Shown here: positions 60,220 to 64,000 of the stretch, in pieces
Layout of the letters: every line of letters starts with the position of its first letter
Numbering within the stretch: the stretch's first letter is position 1
Assembly (NCBI GenBank): GCA_903813345.2
Contig: CAIIXF020000006.1
Location: 22,263,936-22,327,935 of the forward strand
Direction of reading: 5' to 3'
DNA from: Owenia fusiformis
Taxonomy: Eukaryota > Annelida > Polychaeta > Sabellida > Oweniidae
Length of the DNA: 64,000 bases
Position numbers and translations under genes: made by a program
The notes under the pieces: model-generated
Database searches by the model: none
What the model was told of the DNA's origin: nothing
What the model saw: only the letters and a program-made list of their open reading frames with translations

Positions 60220-60249
60220 ATGGCGGCTAATGAAGATCCCACTATGACC
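60220..60249 (+). CDS. Putative first exon (MAANEDPTMT), copy 2
   Basis: An exact copy of the 46747 exon with the same YY1-like start, CpG-rich upstream segment and GTAAGC donor. If the original was a working promoter and first exon, this duplicate could add an alternative start site. No downstream exon with matching phase 0 was identified. Confidence 0.35.
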
Positions 60250-60968
60250 GTAAGCATTGTTTCATTTGTTTCTCTCACATATCATACGTAAGGGGGGGGG
60301 GGGGTGGAGCTTTAGCGATGACTGACATAATACGTCTCTTGCGTAACACCTTCGTTTGCGCAAATTCTCACCAGTTAATTTTTGAATAGCGCGTCGACGT
60401 AATATTTTAATCGATGTAAACATATTCCATACATATTTCTTTATCTTGATGTGAAAAACCAAGCTATGATATTGGTTAATACGCCAGGAATCAACATAAT
60501 ATTATTCGAAGCGTTATTAGAAAATTTTGAATTTGCCATTTTTGTTTATCGATTTGGTCCAATTAGAGGTGTACGCGTACGTCATCTCGATACAGGTTTA
60601 CATAAGCGTATGTCATCTTTGAACTCTTATCATACGCTATGGTGACATATTATGTACAATTCGATGAACTACCCCGATCAAAGATCTTATTTATTCAACT
60701 TCTGGCGGTAAACTGTTATTTCCTTGCTCAAAGCTCCGTAGTTTAGATCAAACGAATCTGAATCTGAAGTTGACTAATTGACCACAAATTACGAATTACG
60801 AATGTCAAGTTTATCATCTTTTAAATATTTATGTCCCATTGGATTCAGTAATAAGTTCATTTTGTGCTTAATTTTCGACCAATTTTCTTAATTTAAAGCT
60901 TAAGACCTGTCACTATTGTCAGCCAAGTCAGCACCTGGTTATCTGGATTTGCTAATCTCTAAGCCAAG

Positions 60969-61130
60969 TCCTTGGTAGCAATGTAGTGGCGAGTATCCCC
61001 GTCTGTTGCGCGAGAGACCACAGTGCTGGTTTAACAGATATAAGTGTACCCAGTGGTCAGTATCCGTGGGACAATTAACCCTGGGGATGCTTGTCCATCG
61101 GACAGTATATTAATTGTTGGCCTATCAAGG
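60969..61130 (+). pseudogene. Chimeric tRNA-Asp-like unit 4
   Basis: The duplicated counterpart of unit 1: head TCCTTGGTAGCAATGTAGTGG, GTT anticodon loop, no B box, stem-loop body. Confidence 0.7.
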
Positions 61131-61335
61131 TTTTAAAAGTTCATCATCTTTTAAATATATATGTCCCCAACTATATGTCCCATCGGATTCAGTAATAAGT
61201 TCATTTTGTGCTTAATTTTCGACCAATTTTCTTAATTTATCAACATTTTAAAAGGCTAGAATGTATGTTATCCGTTTGTATAAATCATTGCTTGACATTA
61301 TATATGGGTCTCTTTTGTCATTTCTGTCAGCCAAG

Positions 61336-61490
61336 TCCTCGGTAGTATAGTGGTGAGTATCCCCGTCTGTTGCGCGAGAGACCACAGTGCTGATGTAACA
61401 GATATAAGTGTACCCAGTGGTCAGTGTCCGTGGGACAATTAACCCTGGGGATGCTTGTCCATCGGACAGTATATTAATTGTTGGCCTATC
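61336..61490 (+). pseudogene. Chimeric tRNA-Asp-like unit 5
   Basis: The duplicated counterpart of unit 2. The 77-base deletion of this copy ends shortly upstream, so its 5' flank differs. Confidence 0.7.
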
Positions 61491-61760
61491 AAGGTTTTAA
61501 AAGTTCATCATCTTTAAATATTTATGTCCCATTGGATTCAGTAATAAGTTCATTTTGTGCTTAATTTTCGACCAATTTTCTTAATTTATCAACATTTTAA
61601 AAGGCTAGAATGTATGTTATCCGTTTGTATAAATCATTGCTTGACATTATATATGGGTCTCTTTTGAAAGATTCACATGTTATCATCTCAATAATTTGAA
61701 TGAAATATTTGTGTAAAATCTTTTTCAGAGCTGACAAGACTTGCTGTTTTGTCAGCCAAG

Positions 61761-61832
61761 TCCTCGGTAGTATAGTGGTGAGTATCCCCGCCTGTCACGC
61801 GGGAGACCGGGGTTCGATTCCCCGCCGGGGAG
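61761..61832 (+). tRNA. tRNA-Asp (GTC), copy 5
   Basis: Complete and identical to copies 2 and 3 (G7-C66 form), with intact A and B boxes. Confidence 0.97.
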
Positions 61833-62470
61833 GCATATCGTTTTAAATGAGGTTGGCACAGATTAAACTATTGTCTTCTCAGGTCCTCTGCTCCCGATTT
61901 TCTTCTTCAATATTTGGTCAATGAACTTTCAGTTTTAAGTTTTCAAATCCCTATTTATGATATTTTCCCGATTTTTTAATTAAACGTCCCTACAAAGTTT
62001 TTATTTAAATGCTTTTTCCTCAAAATCGCTCATAAGTTCATTTCTTGCTTGTATCATCGCCCCTTGTGAAAAATTCACAGGTAATCACCTCAATAAAATA
62101 AAATATTTGTGTAAAATCTTTGTCAAAAATGACAAGCTTAAGACCTGTCACTATAGTCAGCCAAGGTTTTAAAAGTTCATCATCTTTTAAATATTTATGT
62201 CCTATTGGATTCAGTAATCAGTTCATTTTGTTGCTTAATTTTCGACCAATTTTCTTGTTTTATCAACATTTTATCCGTTTGTATAAATCATTGCTTGACT
62301 ATATATATGGGTCTCTTTTGAAAGATTCACGTGTTAATTCACAGGTAATCACCTCAATAAAATAAAATATTTGTGTAAAATCTTTGTCAAAAATGACAAG
62401 CTTAAGACCTGTCACTATTGTCAGCCAAGTCAGCACCTGGTTATCTGGATTTGCTTATCTCTTAGCCAAG

Positions 62471-62640
62471 TCCTTGGTAGCATTATAGTGGCGAGTATCC
62501 CCGTCTGTTGCGCGAGAGACCACAGTGCTGGTGTAACAGATATTAGTGTACCCAGTGGTCAGTGTCCGTGGGACAATTAACCCTGGGGATGCTTGTCCAT
62601 CGGACAGTATATTAATTGTTGGCCTATCAAGGTTTTAAAA
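62471..62640 (+). pseudogene. Chimeric tRNA-Asp-like unit 6
   Basis: The duplicated counterpart of unit 3, with one substitution in the body (AGATATTAGTG for AGATATAAGTG). Confidence 0.7.
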
Positions 62641-62917
62641 GTTCATCATCTTTTAAATATTTAATATGTCCCCAACTATATGTCCCATCGGATTCAGTAA
62701 TAAGTTCATTTTGTGCTTAATTTTCGACCAATTTTCTTAATTTATCAACATTTTAAAAGGCTAGAATGTATGTTATCCGTTTGTATAAATCATTGCATGA
62801 CATTATATATGGGTCTCTTCTGAAAGATTCACATGTTATCATCTCAATAATTTGAATGAAATATTTGTGTAAAATCTTTTTCAAAGCTGACAAGACTTGC
62901 CATTTCTGTCAGCCAAG

Positions 62918-62964
62918 TCCTCGGTAGTATAGTGGTGAGTATCCCCGCCTGTCAGCGCGGGGCC
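62918..62964 (+). pseudogene. tRNA-Asp broken at the anticodon stem, end of array
   Basis: TCCTCGGTAGTATAGTGGTG continues as a perfect tRNA-Asp to CCTGTCA, then jumps to GCGCGGGGCCAGGGGG, unrelated to tRNA. The break marks the right edge of the array. Confidence 0.8.
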
Positions 62965-62988
62965 AGGGGGATGACGCCCCACCACATG

Positions 62989-63061
62989 GGGGAAGAAGAA
63001 AAAATAAAAAAGAGGAGGAAAAAAGAGGGGGAAGAAAGGGAGAAAGAAAAGAAAAAGGAAG
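62989..63061 (+). repeat. Polypurine tract
   Basis: Seventy-odd bases of almost pure A and G (GGGGGAAGAAGAAAAAATAA...), interrupted by one T. It directly follows the array break. Confidence 0.85.
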
Positions 63062-63224
63062 TTGGCGGAGCTAAATGAAAGCACATGGCAATGTTTACAA
63101 ACATTGTAACATGTTCAGAACATGTTCAATAAGGCTGCTCTTATCAAAAATGTGATAACTTTCCATTTTCAGGGTTAATTCAAAAATTCAGACCAACCCA
63201 CTTTATATGAAAAAACTGAAACAC

Positions 63225-63780
63225 ATTTTTTCAAGAAAGTATTCAATCAAATAACTTATTAATTCATATACATGTTATTACATACATATATTACTTAATA
63301 TAAAAAGATAGGTACAATCGAAAGAATTACGTAAGAGTGAAAATGAATTTGGGGTTTTGACCCATACCCTAACCTCCTGGGAGAACTACAATTGAAATAT
63401 TTTAAAAAACTATGGTTCATAAATACATCCAATATTTAATCTACAATGTATTATGCGAATGTACTACTTGATAAAAAAAGAAAGGAATAGTTGAAGAATC
63501 ACGAAGAGTGAAAAAATTAATTTGTGTTTTGTCCCATACATTTACCCTATCATAAAACTACATCTGAATTATTTCAAAGAATTTTGGTTCGAAACATTTT
63601 GCAGACTTTAATAGTATTACATACATATATTATTTGATATAAAACATTCTAAGCATTCTAAACATTTTAAGTGAAAAATTAATTTTGGTTTTTGACCTCT
63701 CCCCTACCCCATTGTAAAACTACAAGTAAATTATTTTAAAGTATTATGAACCAATACACAAAATTTTTCAACTACTTACT
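63225..63780. repeat. Three diverged tandem units of about 180 bp
   Basis: Units near 63270, 63450 and 63610 share ACATATATTACTTGATATAAAA-like starts (shortened here), AGAGTGAAAATGAATTTGG, TTTTGACCCATACCCTA-like and AACTACAATTGAAATATTTT-like segments in the same order. No gene content. Confidence 0.5.
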
Positions 63781-63801
63781 CTATTCCTTATGAATTTTCA
63801 G

Positions 63802-63988
63802 CCAAACAAAGCATCGGGAAGAATACATATATAGTGAACTGTGTAACCAAGACAGAAAATTGAAAATGCATTTTGAAAGAAACTCAATTTCTAAGACATT
63901 GAATAAATTGAATGACATTATTCGTAAATATATGGTACACCATTCATTCAGTCACCCAGGAGTTGAACCTGGCACAAAGATGATTTAG
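63802..63988 (+). CDS. Possible terminal exon at window edge
   Basis: After a fair acceptor (TGAATTTTCAG, ending 63801) a 61-codon frame without ATG reads QTKHREEYIYSELCNQDRKL, then ERNSISKTLNKLNDIIRKYM and ends in TAG at 63986-63988. The charged, helical composition is protein-like. The incoming phase needs two upstream bases, so it cannot join the phase-0 exon at 60220 directly. No family is recognised. Confidence 0.3.
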
Positions 63989-64000
63989 ATCTTTGAAGTA

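Larger units (their letters stand above)
59396..62639. repeat. Segmental duplication, copy 2 (3.24 kb)
   Basis: This is the near-identical partner of 45923-49239, in direct orientation. It lacks 77 bases present in copy 1 (junction at about 61316) and has four more G in the poly-G run at about 60293. It includes the second copy of the putative first exon. Confidence 0.9.

Overview
The window is AT-rich animal nuclear DNA with long introns, GT-AG splice sites, tRNA genes and many non-autonomous DNA transposons. The two best genes are bilaterian transcription-related genes: a seven-finger ZNF143/ZNF76 (Staf) orthologue and an IER2/IER5-family immediate-early gene. Together with the MITE types, this suggests a marine invertebrate such as an echinoderm, hemichordate or mollusc. 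I cannot fix the species from sequence alone.

Layout. 1-11.4 kb is mostly gene-poor: an inverted-repeat element (1289-3888) holds a small zinc-finger ORF, MITEs lie at 6502 and 7536, and a frameshifted gene relic lies at 9193-9541. 11.4-12.8 kb holds a single-exon IER gene on the minus strand, with a CArG box and CRE/CCAAT boxes upstream. 12.8-17.8 kb is mostly mariner-like elements. 17.9-41.7 kb is the ZNF143 orthologue on the minus strand: 14 coding exons, all junction phases compatible, about 650 residues. Its roughly 15 kb intron 11 holds a complete-looking four-exon SGNH/PC-esterase-like membrane protein gene on the opposite strand (21210-25966), a 10-bp satellite (26.1-29.3 kb) and a 4.1 kb giant palindrome (30205-34322). 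Another intron holds an 851-bp near-perfect palindrome.

41.7-45.7 kb contains a promoter-like region for ZNF143, several MITEs and the possible 5' end of another minus-strand gene. 45.9-63.0 kb is a tRNA-Asp array. It has five intact tRNA-Asp(GTC) genes and about eight decayed or chimeric tRNA-like copies. A 3.3 kb block, including a promoter-like first exon, has been copied almost unchanged (45923-49239 and 59396-62639). A 9 kb segment with gene fragments (about 50.4-53.4 kb) and foldback elements splits the array. 63-64 kb is AT-rich with a possible terminal exon at the edge.

Most non-genic sequence is accounted for by inverted-repeat elements, often with readable target-site duplications: TA for mariner/pogo types, 5 bp for a three-copy GGCGGAT family, and about 8 bp for a hAT-like MITE. 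The most unusual structures are the 4.1 kb palindrome with a satellite loop, the tRNA-Asp array with its half-tRNA/stem-loop chimeras, and the shortened Cys spacing in ZNF143 finger 2. No statement here rests on a database search.
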